From Chitinophagaceae bacterium (GTDB lineage: Bacteria > Bacteroidota > Bacteroidia > Chitinophagales > Chitinophagaceae), in assembly GCA_947371755.1 (NCBI GenBank), contig CANBQT010000001.1:1-64000 (forward strand): 64,000 nt of DNA. The letters run 5' to 3'. Position 1 is the first letter of the stretch. Each line of letters begins with the position of its first letter. The notes beneath the pieces were generated by a model that was not told the DNA's origin, searched no databases, and saw only the letters and a program-made list of their open reading frames with translations. The position numbers and the translations under genes were made by a program. Below, piece after piece: positions 35,835 through 45,654 of the stretch.

Positions 35835-36161
35835 TTATAAATTTCGATAGTCTTCTCTCACTGGATTAAATACATCCAAAATTTTACAATCAGTGATGGC
35901 AATACCAGAATGAATCACATTGGAAGGAATCACTACCACTGTTCCAGGACCGAATATGATCGGCTCTCCATCAACAGTCAGCTGAAAACTTCCTTCTAAA
36001 ACATGACTCACTTGTTCATGCATATGCGAGTGAGCGGGCAGGGAAGCTCCAGCTTTTACATCAAGATACGAAAAGGTCATCCCTGAGGTATGTATAAATT
36101 TGGCATCATATCCTGCAACGATGGTCTTGGGCTCAATAGAAGATAATTCAATAACTGGCAT
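35835..36161 (-). CDS. small cupin protein
   Basis: A 108-residue cupin. Motif 1 shows SLPAHSHMHEQVSHVLEG (HxH, Glu/Gln and His) and motif 2 reads PGTVVVIPSNVIHSG, so a divalent metal could bind. Forms an operon with the SDR gene 21 nt downstream. Substrate unknown; cupins of this type often act in sugar or ketoacid pathways. Confidence 0.82.
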   Translation of the reverse strand: MPVIELSSIEPKTIVAGYDAKFIHTSGMTFSYLDVKAGASLPAHSHMHEQVSHVLEGSFQLTVDGEPIIFGPGTVVVIPSNVIHSGIAITDCKILDVFNPVREDYRNL

Positions 36162-36210
36162 AATGGTATTTTGTGTTTAAAATATAAAGCTGAAAGTTAA
36201 GAAGGCTTAG

Positions 36211-36243
36211 TTGCTTTTCGTGTTTTAAATTGGTTTACTTTTG
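36211..36243 (+). promoter_or_regulatory. candidate promoter of the DUF151 gene
   Basis: TTG (36211-36213), 22-nt spacer and a perfect TACTTTTG box (36236-36243), nine nt before the ATG; a short leader typical of Bacteroidota. Confidence 0.5.
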
Positions 36244-36252
36244 TAGCACATT

Positions 36253-36843
36253 ATGAAGAAAATCGAACTGGAGATAGTAGCACTTTCCCATAGCATTACA
36301 CAGACCCACTCCTATGCCGTGGTTTTGGGTGAAGTAAAAGGGCAACGTCGCTTACCAATTGTAATTGGTGGCTTTGAAGCGCAAGCTATTGCTGTTGCAT
36401 TGGAACACATGCAACCCAGTAGACCATTGACACACGACCTCATGAAAAATTTCATGAATAGTTTTGGGGTAGAACTTCAGGAAGTGATCATTAGCGATCT
36501 TCAGGAAGGAATATTTTATTCTAAGCTTGTTTGTTATACAGAAAATGATACGATTGAAATTGACAGTCGCACAAGTGATGCACTTGCATTAGCCGTTCGT
36601 TTTGGTTGTCCGATTTACACTTATGAGCATATTTTAGAAAACGCAGGGATCCTGATGGATGACAATGCCACCAAAAAAGATAAAACAGAATCTTTTGGAA
36701 GCGAAGAAGACATTAGCAGTGACAGAGAAGATCTAAGTGCTTTGGGAATTGAGGAATTGCACGTTCTTTTAAATGAAGTCTTAGAACAGGAAGATTATAT
36801 CCGAGCTATCGCTATCCGCGACGAGATCAACAAAAGAAAATAA
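36253..36843 (+). CDS. DUF151 bifunctional-nuclease-family protein with UVR motif
   Basis: A 196-residue protein. The N-terminal 140 residues are the DUF151/bifunctional nuclease domain (YAVVLGEVKGQRRLPIVIGG, MQPSRPLTHDLM, TSDALALAVRFGCPIY). The C-terminus has a UvrB/UvrC-type helical hairpin (LNEVLEQEDYIRAIAIRDEI) used for protein contacts. Members have been reported with DNase/RNase activity; its biological role is unclear. Same operon as ispE, 14 nt downstream. Confidence 0.88.
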   Translation: MKKIELEIVALSHSITQTHSYAVVLGEVKGQRRLPIVIGGFEAQAIAVALEHMQPSRPLTHDLMKNFMNSFGVELQEVIISDLQEGIFYSKLVCYTENDTIEIDSRTSDALALAVRFGCPIYTYEHILENAGILMDDNATKKDKTESFGSEEDISSDREDLSALGIEELHVLLNEVLEQEDYIRAIAIRDEINKRK

Positions 36844-36857
36844 TCTCCAACCCCAAT

Positions 36858-37685
36858 ATGGTTACATTTCCAAATTGTAAGATTAATCTTGGTCTCAATA
36901 TCATCAACAAAAGACCTGACGGTTACCACGATTTGGAAACTGTTTTCTATCCAATTTTTATTCAGGATGTTTTGGAAATTATTACTGACCAAAACACCGA
37001 ACCACTCCAGGATGTTAATTATACTGCCTCGGGTTTGCAGGTGGAAGGTGATAGTAATCTTAATTTGTGCGTTAAAGCCTTTCGATTACTTAAAAAAGAT
37101 TATCCTCAACTCCCTTCCATTAAAATTCACTTACATAAAAATATTCCAATGGGGGCTGGATTAGGAGGTGGAAGTGCTGATGGGGCGTTTGCTTTGAAAA
37201 CCCTCAATCAAAAATATCAATTGAACATTTCCGAGGAGCAAATGATTCAATATGCTTTACAACTAGGAAGCGACTGTCCTTTCTTTATCATGAATAAACC
37301 ATGTTTAGCTAAAGGCAGGGGCGAGATCTTAACTAGTATTGATTTGGATTTGAGTCAATATCAATTCTTAATTGTTAACCCGGGGATTCATATTTCAACA
37401 GCTTGGGCTTTTACTCAAATCCAACCATCTAGAGCACTATACCCTATAGAAGAGACTATTTTTATTCCAATCGGACAATGGAAGAGCATCTTACAAAACG
37501 ATTTTGAAAAACCTGTCATTCAGCAATTTCCGGAAATCGGCACTATTATACACCAACTATACTCCCACGGTGCAATTTATGCAGCCCTATCTGGATCCGG
37601 AAGTACCGTTTTTGGCATTTTTCCGAAAGGGGCAATTAATCAACCGATTTTTCCTAAACATTACTATATCGCGCAGGTTGATTAG
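36858..37685 (+). CDS. ispE: 4-(cytidine 5'-diphospho)-2-C-methyl-D-erythritol kinase
   Basis: A 275-residue GHMP kinase, close to the family length. IspE phosphorylates CDP-methylerythritol in the non-mevalonate (MEP) isoprenoid pathway. The ATP loop is IPMGAGLGGGSADGAFAL. The N-terminus reads NCKINLGLNI with KRPDGYHDLE, the usual substrate-binding region, and a late SGSGSTVFGIF is the third GHMP motif. Uses the ATG at 36858. Implies MEP-type isoprenoid synthesis in this organism. Confidence 0.95.
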   Translation: MVTFPNCKINLGLNIINKRPDGYHDLETVFYPIFIQDVLEIITDQNTEPLQDVNYTASGLQVEGDSNLNLCVKAFRLLKKDYPQLPSIKIHLHKNIPMGAGLGGGSADGAFALKTLNQKYQLNISEEQMIQYALQLGSDCPFFIMNKPCLAKGRGEILTSIDLDLSQYQFLIVNPGIHISTAWAFTQIQPSRALYPIEETIFIPIGQWKSILQNDFEKPVIQQFPEIGTIIHQLYSHGAIYAALSGSGSTVFGIFPKGAINQPIFPKHYYIAQVD

Positions 37686-37837
37686 ATATTTTCTAACGAT
37701 TTTGCTGATTAATTAGACAATTTCAACTATTACACGTTAGTATACAAGTTTAGCTCTTGAATTTGCGAATTATGATGTAATTTGCCACTATCGATTGCCC
37801 ACCATTAATTTCCTGAATATTAATAATTCGGTTGAGT

Positions 37838-40800
37838 ATGCTTGAGACAAAAAATCAAGGATTATACGATCCTTCGTTTGAACATGACGCCTGTGGTATT
37901 GGTTTTGTTGCGAATATCAAGGGACATAAGAGTCACCAATACATTTCTGATGCACTTACTGTATTAGAAAACATGGAACATCGTGGTGCCTGCGGTTGCG
38001 AGAACAATACAGGTGATGGAGCTGGTATCATGCTTCAAATGCCCCATGAGTTTTTCTTTGATGAATGCATCAATTTAGGTATTCAATTACCCGCCTATGG
38101 CAAATATGGCGTTGGATTTTTATTCTTTTCGAAAGAAATCAGAGTGAGAGAGGAATGCCGTGATATTTTTAATCGCGCAGCTGAAAAATTAGGTTTAGAA
38201 ATTCTTGGTTATAGAAAAGTACCTGTCAATAAAACCGACATCGGACCAACCGCTCTTTCTGTAGAACCCTGCATGGAACAGGTTTTTATCGCTTGCCCAG
38301 ATCACATTACCGATCCTGAAGCATTTGAAAGAAAACTGTTTGTATTGCGTAATTATGCAACCCATACCATACAGAATACAGTTATAAAAGATGAGGTTGG
38401 ATTTTACCTGGCCTCTTTATCTTATAAAACAATTGTTTACAAAGGGCAATTAACAAGTACACAAGTGAGGGGGTATTTCCCTGACTTGAGCGACAAGCGC
38501 GTAGTTTCAGCCTTTGGTTTAGTGCACTCTCGATTTGCTACCAATACTTTTCCTTCATGGAAACTTGCACAGCCTTTTAGATATATTGCTCATAACGGCG
38601 AGATCAATACCTTACAAGGAAACCTGAACTGGTTGCGGACCAATGAAAAAGGTTTTGCTTCTCCTTTTTTCAGTAAAGAAGAAATGGATATGCTTTTGCC
38701 CATTGTCAATGGCGTACAAAGTGATTCGGCCAGCCTCGACAATATGATTGAGCTGCTTACCCTAACCGGACGCTCATTACCACATGTAATGATGATGCTG
38801 ATTCCAGAAGCATGGGATGGCAACGAGGATATGGATGCAATCAAAAAGTCTTTCTATGAATTCCACGCCTGTATGATGGAACCATGGGATGGCCCTGCCT
38901 CGATTTCATTTACAGATGGAAAAATCATTGGAGCAACACTCGACAGAAATGGTCTTAGACCCTCTCGTTATTGTGTTACTAACGACGACCGGGTAATCAT
39001 GGCTTCCGAAACCGGTGTATTACCAGTTGATCCATCCACTATTATAGAGAAAGGAAGATTACAGCCAGGTAAGATGTTTGTAGTGGATATGGAACAAGGC
39101 AGAATTATTAGTGACGATGAATTGAAATCAGATATTTGCTCCAGAAAGCCCTATGCAGAATGGTTAAACAAATACAAGATTCGCCTGGAAGAATTACCTG
39201 AACCAAGGGTAATGTTCACGCACTTGGAATCTGATCAGATATTTAAATATCAAAAAGGATTTGGCTACTCTTCAGAAGACCTTGATAATATTATTTCTCC
39301 CATGGCAGTGGATGGCAAAGAACCTATCGGTTCGATGGGAACTGATTCTCCACTGGCAATTCTGAGTGATCAACCACAGCATTTGAGTAGTTATTTTAAA
39401 CAATTATTTGCTCAGGTTACCAACCCGCCTATCGATCCGATCAGAGAAAGAATGGTGATGTCTCTTGCTACATTTGCAGGAAGCACAGGAAACCTTTTGG
39501 TGGAAGATCCCTTAGCTTGTCACGTAGTTGCTTTACAACAACCTGTGCTGACTAGTTATGAGTTAGAAAAAATCAGAAGTATTGATACCGGAGTTTTCCA
39601 GGCCAAAACTTTGCAGACTTATTTCAGAGCGGATGGCAAACCTGGATCATTGAAAAAAGGCCTGGATCGTTTGTGTCGCTATGCTGTAGATGCTGTGGAA
39701 GATGGTTTTGAAGTGATTATATTAACTGATAGAGCGATCGATTCTGATCACGCTCCTATCCCGTCTTTATTAGCTTGTTCTGCAGTTCACCACCACTTAA
39801 TCAGAAAAGGATACCGTGGTCAAGTGGGTATTATCGTAGAAGCAGGCGATGTTTGGGAAGTACATCATTTTGCTTGCTTGATTGGATTTGGCGCAACAGC
39901 CATCAATCCTTATTTAGCCATTTCTTCTATTCGAGACATGAAAATCAGTGGCCGTCTAGTTACTGATATTGATCCTGATTATCTCAAGAAGAATTATGTA
40001 AAAGCAGTTAATGAAGGACTTTTAAAGGTGTTCTCTAAAATGGGCATCTCAACTTTACAATCCTATCAAGGCGCACAAATTTTTGAAATCATTGGTTTGA
40101 ATAAAGAAGTGGTGGATGCTTATTTCACAGGTGCTACCTCCCGTATTGAGGGAATGGGACTGGATGAAATTGCAAAAGAAACATTAACCAAACACTTCTT
40201 TGCATTTAGCAGAAAGGAAATCCCTGTAGACCGCTTACCAGTCGGTGGCTTATACCAATGGAAAAGAAAAGGTGAATTTCATCTTTTCAATCCTCAGACT
40301 ATTCATTTATTACAAGAATCTACCAAGACAAATAGCTTCGAAACATTCAAGAAATACACCAAATTGGTGAACGACCAATCTGTAAAAGCTTGTACCATTC
40401 GAAGTCAGTTTCAATTCAAACCTTCCCGACCTTCGATATCTATTGATGAAGTAGAACCAGCAGAATCTATCTATAAAAGATTTGCAACTGGTGCTATGAG
40501 CTTTGGATCCATTTCCTGGGAAGCACATACTACACTAGCTATTGCTATGAATCGTTTAGGTGGTAAAAGCAATACAGGAGAAGGTGGAGAAGATCCTATT
40601 CGCTTTAATTTAATGGAGAATGGCGATTCCATGCGCTCATCTATTAAACAAGTGGCATCAGCAAGATTTGGGGTTACCAGTCATTATTTGACCGAAGCCG
40701 ATGAATTACAAATTAAAATGGCTCAGGGCGCAAAACCTGGAGAGGGCGGACAATTGCCTGGTCACAAAGTGGATGACTGGATTGGAAAAACCAGGCACAG

Positions 40801-42355
40801 CACTCCTGGAGTTGGCTTGATTTCTCCACCCCCTCACCACGATATCTATTCAATTGAAGATTTAGCTCAATTAATTTTTGATCTAAAGAATGCAAATAGA
40901 GCTGCTCGAATCAATGTAAAGTTGGTTTCAAAAGCTGGAGTGGGTACCATTGCAGCAGGAGTTACTAAAGCAAAGGCAGACGTAGTGCTGATAGCCGGTT
41001 TTGATGGTGGTACAGGTGCTTCTCCGATTAGCTCCATTAAACACGCCGGTTTGCCTTGGGAATTAGGTTTAGCAGAAGCTCATCAAACATTGGTAAAGAA
41101 TAAGTTACGCAGTCGAGTAGTAGTTCAGGCTGATGGGCAAATGAAGACTGGTCGCGACATCGCTATTGCTGCATTATTAGGTGCTGAGGAATGGGGAGTG
41201 GCAACTGCCGCATTAATTGTGGAAGGTTGTATCATGATGCGTAAATGCCATTTAAATACCTGTCCGGTTGGCGTAGCAACCCAGGACCCAGAATTGCGTA
41301 AGCGTTTTAAAGGAGATCCAGATCATGTGGTGAATTTCTTCAAATTCATTACTCAGGAGTTAAGAGAGATCATGGCAGAACTTGGATATAGAACCGTTAA
41401 TGAAATGGTTGGTCAGGTTCAGGACTTAACAATGCGCGACGATATCACACATTGGAAATATAGCAAACTCGACCTATCTCCTATTTTATACAAACAGCCC
41501 GCAGATGAAACTACGGGATTGTATAAAACAGAAGAACAAGATCATGGCCTGAGCGAAGTTTTGGATTGGCAACTTTTAAAAATTGCCCAGCAGGCAATTG
41601 ATACAAAAGAAAGAGTTCAGGGCAGCTTCCTGATTAAAAATACGGATCGCACAGTTGGAACGATTGTTTCCAATGAGATTACGAAAAAATATAAAGCAGA
41701 AGGACTACCAGACGATACAATACATTTCAATTACAGAGGTACTGCTGGACAAAGCTTTGGTGCGTTCAATTCTAAAGGTTTAACACACGAATTAGAAGGC
41801 GATGCCAATGATTATTTTGGAAAGGGTTTAAGTGGAGCCAAACTAATTGTATATCCTGATAGAACAGCAAGTTTTGTGCCTGAAGACAATATCCTTATAG
41901 GTAACGTAGCATTTTATGGTGCTACTGATGGAGAAGCTTATATCAGAGGAAAAGCTGGAGAAAGATTCTGTGTTAGAAATTCTGGTGCAAAGGTTGTGGT
42001 TGAAGGCGTTGGCGATCATGGTTGTGAATATATGACCGGAGGCATCGCTGTAATTCTTGGAACCACCGGACGTAATTTTGCTGCTGGTATGAGTGGTGGA
42101 ATTGCATATGTATACGATGTAGATGGATCTTTCGCAAGTCGTTGCAATATGGAAATGATTGATCTGGATCCAGTAGATCAGGATGATGCAATTGTTCTGA
42201 ACGACCTGATCACTAAACATTATGCTTATACAGCAAGCACTGTAGCAAAATTTGTGTTAGGTGATTATGAATCTCAACTGAAAAACTTTATCAAAGTATT
42301 TCCTAAAGATTACAAGAAAGCATTATCAATTAAAAAAGAAAAAATTGCCGGTTAA
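37838..42355 (+). CDS. gltB: glutamate synthase large subunit
   Basis: A 1505-residue GltB. It transfers the glutamine amide to 2-oxoglutarate. The N-terminal amidotransferase should start at C19 after propeptide cleavage (FEHDACGIGF). The FMN site is around GVGTIAAGVTKAKADVVLIAG and GGTGASPISS. The [3Fe-4S] cysteines are in CIMMRKCHLNTC. The C-terminal beta-helix domain has the repeated Gly motifs (VEGVGDHGCEYMTGG, AGMSGGIAYVYD). The ATG at 37838 is preferred to a TTG 6 nt earlier. gltD follows after 36 nt. Confidence 0.97.
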   Translation: MLETKNQGLYDPSFEHDACGIGFVANIKGHKSHQYISDALTVLENMEHRGACGCENNTGDGAGIMLQMPHEFFFDECINLGIQLPAYGKYGVGFLFFSKEIRVREECRDIFNRAAEKLGLEILGYRKVPVNKTDIGPTALSVEPCMEQVFIACPDHITDPEAFERKLFVLRNYATHTIQNTVIKDEVGFYLASLSYKTIVYKGQLTSTQVRGYFPDLSDKRVVSAFGLVHSRFATNTFPSWKLAQPFRYIAHNGEINTLQGNLNWLRTNEKGFASPFFSKEEMDMLLPIVNGVQSDSASLDNMIELLTLTGRSLPHVMMMLIPEAWDGNEDMDAIKKSFYEFHACMMEPWDGPASISFTDGKIIGATLDRNGLRPSRYCVTNDDRVIMASETGVLPVDPSTIIEKGRLQPGKMFVVDMEQGRIISDDELKSDICSRKPYAEWLNKYKIRLEELPEPRVMFTHLESDQIFKYQKGFGYSSEDLDNIISPMAVDGKEPIGSMGTDSPLAILSDQPQHLSSYFKQLFAQVTNPPIDPIRERMVMSLATFAGSTGNLLVEDPLACHVVALQQPVLTSYELEKIRSIDTGVFQAKTLQTYFRADGKPGSLKKGLDRLCRYAVDAVEDGFEVIILTDRAIDSDHAPIPSLLACSAVHHHLIRKGYRGQVGIIVEAGDVWEVHHFACLIGFGATAINPYLAISSIRDMKISGRLVTDIDPDYLKKNYVKAVNEGLLKVFSKMGISTLQSYQGAQIFEIIGLNKEVVDAYFTGATSRIEGMGLDEIAKETLTKHFFAFSRKEIPVDRLPVGGLYQWKRKGEFHLFNPQTIHLLQESTKTNSFETFKKYTKLVNDQSVKACTIRSQFQFKPSRPSISIDEVEPAESIYKRFATGAMSFGSISWEAHTTLAIAMNRLGGKSNTGEGGEDPIRFNLMENGDSMRSSIKQVASARFGVTSHYLTEADELQIKMAQGAKPGEGGQLPGHKVDDWIGKTRHSTPGVGLISPPPHHDIYSIEDLAQLIFDLKNANRAARINVKLVSKAGVGTIAAGVTKAKADVVLIAGFDGGTGASPISSIKHAGLPWELGLAEAHQTLVKNKLRSRVVVQADGQMKTGRDIAIAALLGAEEWGVATAALIVEGCIMMRKCHLNTCPVGVATQDPELRKRFKGDPDHVVNFFKFITQELREIMAELGYRTVNEMVGQVQDLTMRDDITHWKYSKLDLSPILYKQPADETTGLYKTEEQDHGLSEVLDWQLLKIAQQAIDTKERVQGSFLIKNTDRTVGTIVSNEITKKYKAEGLPDDTIHFNYRGTAGQSFGAFNSKGLTHELEGDANDYFGKGLSGAKLIVYPDRTASFVPEDNILIGNVAFYGATDGEAYIRGKAGERFCVRNSGAKVVVEGVGDHGCEYMTGGIAVILGTTGRNFAAGMSGGIAYVYDVDGSFASRCNMEMIDLDPVDQDDAIVLNDLITKHYAYTASTVAKFVLGDYESQLKNFIKVFPKDYKKALSIKKEKIAG

Positions 42356-42391
42356 TCGGCTTTAAGAAATTAATCTACTAAACCATCCAAT

Positions 42392-43864
42392 ATGGGTAAA
42401 CCAACAGGTTTTATAGAATTCACAAGAGAATTACCAGGTAAACGCCCGGTGGCAGAACGTATCAAGGATTATCATGAATTTGTAGAACGTCTTCCGGAAG
42501 AAAAATTGAATCAGCAATCAGGCAGATGTATGAACTGCGGAGTACCTTTTTGCCATAGTGGATGTCCTTTAGGCAATGTAATCCCTGAATTCAATGATGC
42601 TATATATAATAAGAGCTGGGAAGAAGCATACGACATCCTCACCTCCACTAATAATTTCCCGGAGTTTACCGGAAGAATTTGCCCGGCTCCTTGCGAAAGC
42701 GCTTGTGTGCTTGGCATCAATCAACCACCCGTTACGATTGAAGAGATTGAAAAACATATTATTGAGATTGCATTTGATAAAGGCTTTGTAAAACCACGCA
42801 AGCCGAATGTAAGGACTGGCAAAAAAATTGCTGTGGTTGGATCTGGTCCATCCGGATTAGCCGCTGCCGCACAATTAAATTATGCAGGCCACTTAGTAAC
42901 TGTATTTGAGAGAGACGATGCGCCAGGAGGATTATTGAGATATGGCATTCCTGATTTCAAACTTGAAAAATGGGTAATTGACCGCAGAATTTCTGTAATG
43001 GAACAGGAAGGTGTGATATTTAAGTGTCAGTCCAATGTGGGTGTTAATGTGAGCATTAATGACTTATTACGTGAATTTCATGCCATCGTTTTAGCGGGTG
43101 GCTCTACCGTTCCAAGAAATCTACCAATTCCGGGAAGAGAATTAAAAGGCGTTTATTTTGCGATGGAATTTCTTAAGCAACAAAACAAAAGAGTTGCAAA
43201 CCTTCCGTTAGAAGAAGAATCACTTTTGGCAACCCATAAAAATGTTGTGGTAATTGGTGGTGGAGATACAGGGAGTGACTGCGTTGGAACATCTAATAGA
43301 CATGAGGCTAAGACGGTAACCCAATTTGAATTATTACCTAAGCCACCTGTAGGTAGAACTGATAATATGCCTTGGCCTACTTATCCGATGACATTAAAAA
43401 TCACTTCTTCACATGAGGAAGGTGCTGATCGTTATTGGGCTATTGCAACCAAATCTTTTATAGGTGATGAAAATGGCCATTTAAAAGCTTTAAAAATTGT
43501 GGATCTGGAGTGGGCTATTTCTGCAGATGGTCGTCCCGCGAAATTTGTTGAGAAAGAAGGATCAGAAAGAGAAATACCATGCGAACTTGCGTTGTTAGCG
43601 ATGGGATTTGTTCATCCACAACACGAAGGCCTGATCAATCAGCTTGGAATTGAATTAGATGAAAGAGGTAATGTAAAAGCTACAGAACAAGCATTTCAGA
43701 CTAATATCAATAAGATATTCACAGCCGGAGATATGCGAAGAGGCCAGTCATTGGTTGTTTGGGCAATCAGTGAAGGAAGAGAATGCGCCAGAAAAGTAGA
43801 TGAATATTTAATGGGACACTCTTTATTAGAAACGAAAGACAGTAGCTATATCGTAAATAGCTAA
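42392..43864 (+). CDS. gltD: glutamate synthase small subunit
   Basis: A 490-residue GltD that hands NADPH electrons through FAD and Fe-S centres to GltB. N-terminal Cys motifs MNCGVPFCHSGCPLGN and GRICPAPCESACVLG; FAD loop VVGSGPSGLAAAAQLNYAG; NADPH-binding VVVIGGGDTGSDCVG; C-terminal FAD contact NKIFTAGDMRRGQSLVVWA. All features intact. Operon with gltB; a strong terminator follows. Confidence 0.96.
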   Translation: MGKPTGFIEFTRELPGKRPVAERIKDYHEFVERLPEEKLNQQSGRCMNCGVPFCHSGCPLGNVIPEFNDAIYNKSWEEAYDILTSTNNFPEFTGRICPAPCESACVLGINQPPVTIEEIEKHIIEIAFDKGFVKPRKPNVRTGKKIAVVGSGPSGLAAAAQLNYAGHLVTVFERDDAPGGLLRYGIPDFKLEKWVIDRRISVMEQEGVIFKCQSNVGVNVSINDLLREFHAIVLAGGSTVPRNLPIPGRELKGVYFAMEFLKQQNKRVANLPLEEESLLATHKNVVVIGGGDTGSDCVGTSNRHEAKTVTQFELLPKPPVGRTDNMPWPTYPMTLKITSSHEEGADRYWAIATKSFIGDENGHLKALKIVDLEWAISADGRPAKFVEKEGSEREIPCELALLAMGFVHPQHEGLINQLGIELDERGNVKATEQAFQTNINKIFTAGDMRRGQSLVVWAISEGRECARKVDEYLMGHSLLETKDSSYIVNS

Positions 43865-43884
43865 AATATACTCAGATCACTTTA

Positions 43885-43920
43885 AAACCCGTTTGACAAA
43901 ATCAAACGGGTTTCTTTTTT
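43885..43920 (+). terminator. gltBD terminator
   Basis: Perfect 12-bp stem AAACCCGTTTGA/TCAAACGGGTTT (43885-43896 with 43902-43913), 5-nt loop, then TCTTTTTT. Confidence 0.88.
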
Positions 43921-44099
43921 ATACACATTCCATCTAACGATTCTCTCTATATTTTAGATATTTCAATAGCAGATCGCCTATTTTTACACATTATAATAAA
44001 TTAAATGTAACTTTAGTTTAGCTTTTTATGAATAATATTCCTATTTTAGCAATAGAAATATATTATTAAATATAAATCACATATCAAAAGAATTGATTA

Positions 44100-45446
44100 A
44101 TGAAAAAAGTAAGTTTACAAAGTTTATTACCCTTTACAGTTTTATTAGTTGTTGCTGTTGCTGCCATATTTGTACCCTCACTACCTACCTTCAACGACGC
44201 TGGAAAATACAGTTCTGCTGATATCACCTGGATGTTGATTGCGACTGCGTTGGTTTTTTTAATGACTCCTGCCCTTGCCTTTTTTTATGGGGGAATGGTT
44301 CATCGTAAAAACATCTTGTCTACGATGATGAAAAGTATTGTTGCTACAGGAATCGTTACGATTGTTTGGATCATAGTTGGATACAGTCTTTGTTTTGGAG
44401 ATTCCATAGGAGGTTTTATTGGAAATCCAGCTACTCACTTTATGTTTAAAGGTGTAGCTTCTGGAGCTCCCTGGAGTTTGGCCCCAACCATTCCACTTAC
44501 ATTGTTCGCTTTATTTCAATTGATGTTTGCAATTATCACACCGGGCTTGGTGGTAGGTGCGGTTGCTGAACGTATTCGTTTTACCTCATACACGGTTTTT
44601 ATTTTATTATTTAGTTTATTAGTATACGCTCCAATTGCGCATTGGACCTGGCACCCTGATGGATTCTTATTTAAAATGGGTGCTTTGGATTTCGCTGGAG
44701 GAACTGTAGTTCATATTTCTGCTGGATGTGCTGCATTAGCAGGTGCATTGGTTTTAAAACGCCGTCAATCGCATATTGATCAAAAAGAAATTCCACCAGC
44801 AAATATTCCTTATGTTTTAATTGGTACAGGTTTACTTTGGTTTGGTTGGTTTGGCTTTAACGCGGGCTCTGCTGGAGCAGCTAACGCATTAGCGGTTTCT
44901 GCTTTTGCTACCACCAATACTGCAGCTGCCGCAGCAGGACTTTCCTGGATGTTCTTTGATGTATTGCGTGGCAAAAAACCATCAGTACTTGGATTTTGTA
45001 TTGGTGCAGTTGTTGGTCTGGTTGCTATTACACCAGCTGCTGGCTTTGTTGCGATCCCTCAAAGTATTTTTATTGGATTCACCGCAGCCATCATTTCAAA
45101 TTTAGCTGTGCATTATAAAAGCAAATCAAGTCTGGATGACACTTTAGATGTATTTCCTTGTCATGGTTTAGGTGGAATGGTAGGTATGTTAATGACAGGA
45201 ATATTTGCTACTAAATCTGTAAACGGAGCTGGCGCAGATGGCCTTTTGTATGGCAACGTTAGTTTCTTCTTAATACAGGTAAAAGCATTAGGTATAGTTG
45301 TGGCTTATAGTTTCACTGTTTCCTATTTGATTTTCAAATTCATCAATTTAGTGATGCCAATCCGTGTGAGTTCTGAAGATGAGGAAAAAGGATTAGATGC
45401 TTCACAACACAATGAAAAATACGGAAGAAGACCAGAATTAGCTTAA
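44100..45446 (+). CDS. amt: ammonium transporter, first copy
   Basis: A 448-residue Amt/MEP/Rh channel with about 11-12 membrane helices. Signature segments: MTPALAFFYGGMVHRKN, AVAERIRFTSY, YAPIAHWTWHPDGFLFKMG with the first of the twin His region, GGTVVHISAGCAALAGALVL and DVFPCHGLGGMVGML with the second His. N-terminal hydrophobic stretch could be a signal or the first helix. It lies after gltBD and before the porin/second amt; no glnK gene follows, unusual as amt and PII are often linked. Confidence 0.93.
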   Translation: MKKVSLQSLLPFTVLLVVAVAAIFVPSLPTFNDAGKYSSADITWMLIATALVFLMTPALAFFYGGMVHRKNILSTMMKSIVATGIVTIVWIIVGYSLCFGDSIGGFIGNPATHFMFKGVASGAPWSLAPTIPLTLFALFQLMFAIITPGLVVGAVAERIRFTSYTVFILLFSLLVYAPIAHWTWHPDGFLFKMGALDFAGGTVVHISAGCAALAGALVLKRRQSHIDQKEIPPANIPYVLIGTGLLWFGWFGFNAGSAGAANALAVSAFATTNTAAAAAGLSWMFFDVLRGKKPSVLGFCIGAVVGLVAITPAAGFVAIPQSIFIGFTAAIISNLAVHYKSKSSLDDTLDVFPCHGLGGMVGMLMTGIFATKSVNGAGADGLLYGNVSFFLIQVKALGIVVAYSFTVSYLIFKFINLVMPIRVSSEDEEKGLDASQHNEKYGRRPELA

Positions 45447-45452
45447 ATATTT

Positions 45453-45478
45453 CCATCTCCGAGTAAAATCGGAGATGG
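45453..45478 (+). terminator. possible weak terminator after the first amt
   Basis: Stem CCATCTCCGA/TCGGAGATGG (45453-45462 with 45469-45478). The stem is perfect but only a weak T stretch follows, so it may be partial or an RNA-stability element. Confidence 0.5.
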
Positions 45479-45514
45479 GCTTTACACCATATTATTTTCT
45501 TCGATTATTAAACT

Positions 45515-45629
45515 GTATATCAACTTCTGACCAGGTTTATATACGGTGGGATCCTACCGATTGCGCCTCTTAAAAAAATTAAGGTACAGCCATATGATAA
45601 ACTTCTGACCAAGTTTAAAGGCTGTACCT
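45515..45629 (+). promoter_or_regulatory. tandem hairpin element with identical CTGACC loops upstream of porin-amt
   Basis: Hairpin 1 (45515-45544) pairs GTATAT/ATATAC and AACTT/AGGTT, one mismatch between, loop CTGACC. Hairpin 2 (45582-45629) pairs AGGTACAGCC/GGCTGTACCT and, inside, AAACTT/AAGTTT, with the same CTGACC loop. A small hairpin lies between. The element ends 25 nt before the porin ATG. The conserved loop and differing stems look like compensated RNA structure. Possible binding site for an RNA-binding regulator, or a riboswitch-like element; not an ANTAR site by its known A1-G4 loop rule. Confidence 0.6.
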
Positions 45630-45654
45630 ATTATTAATCATAAAACCAATCGCA

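Noticed and set aside
41843-42220. Open frame of 125 codons antisense to gltB
   Set aside because: Composition and product look random, and gltB has strong domain support through this stretch.
43921-44099. Sigma-54 promoter upstream of amt
   Set aside because: I could not find the GG-N10-GC pattern in this interval.
45515-45629. ANTAR-type antitermination site
   Set aside because: Two paired hexaloops fit in general form, but the loop CTGACC lacks the A1 and G4 bases known for ANTAR targets, and no ANTAR protein is in the window.
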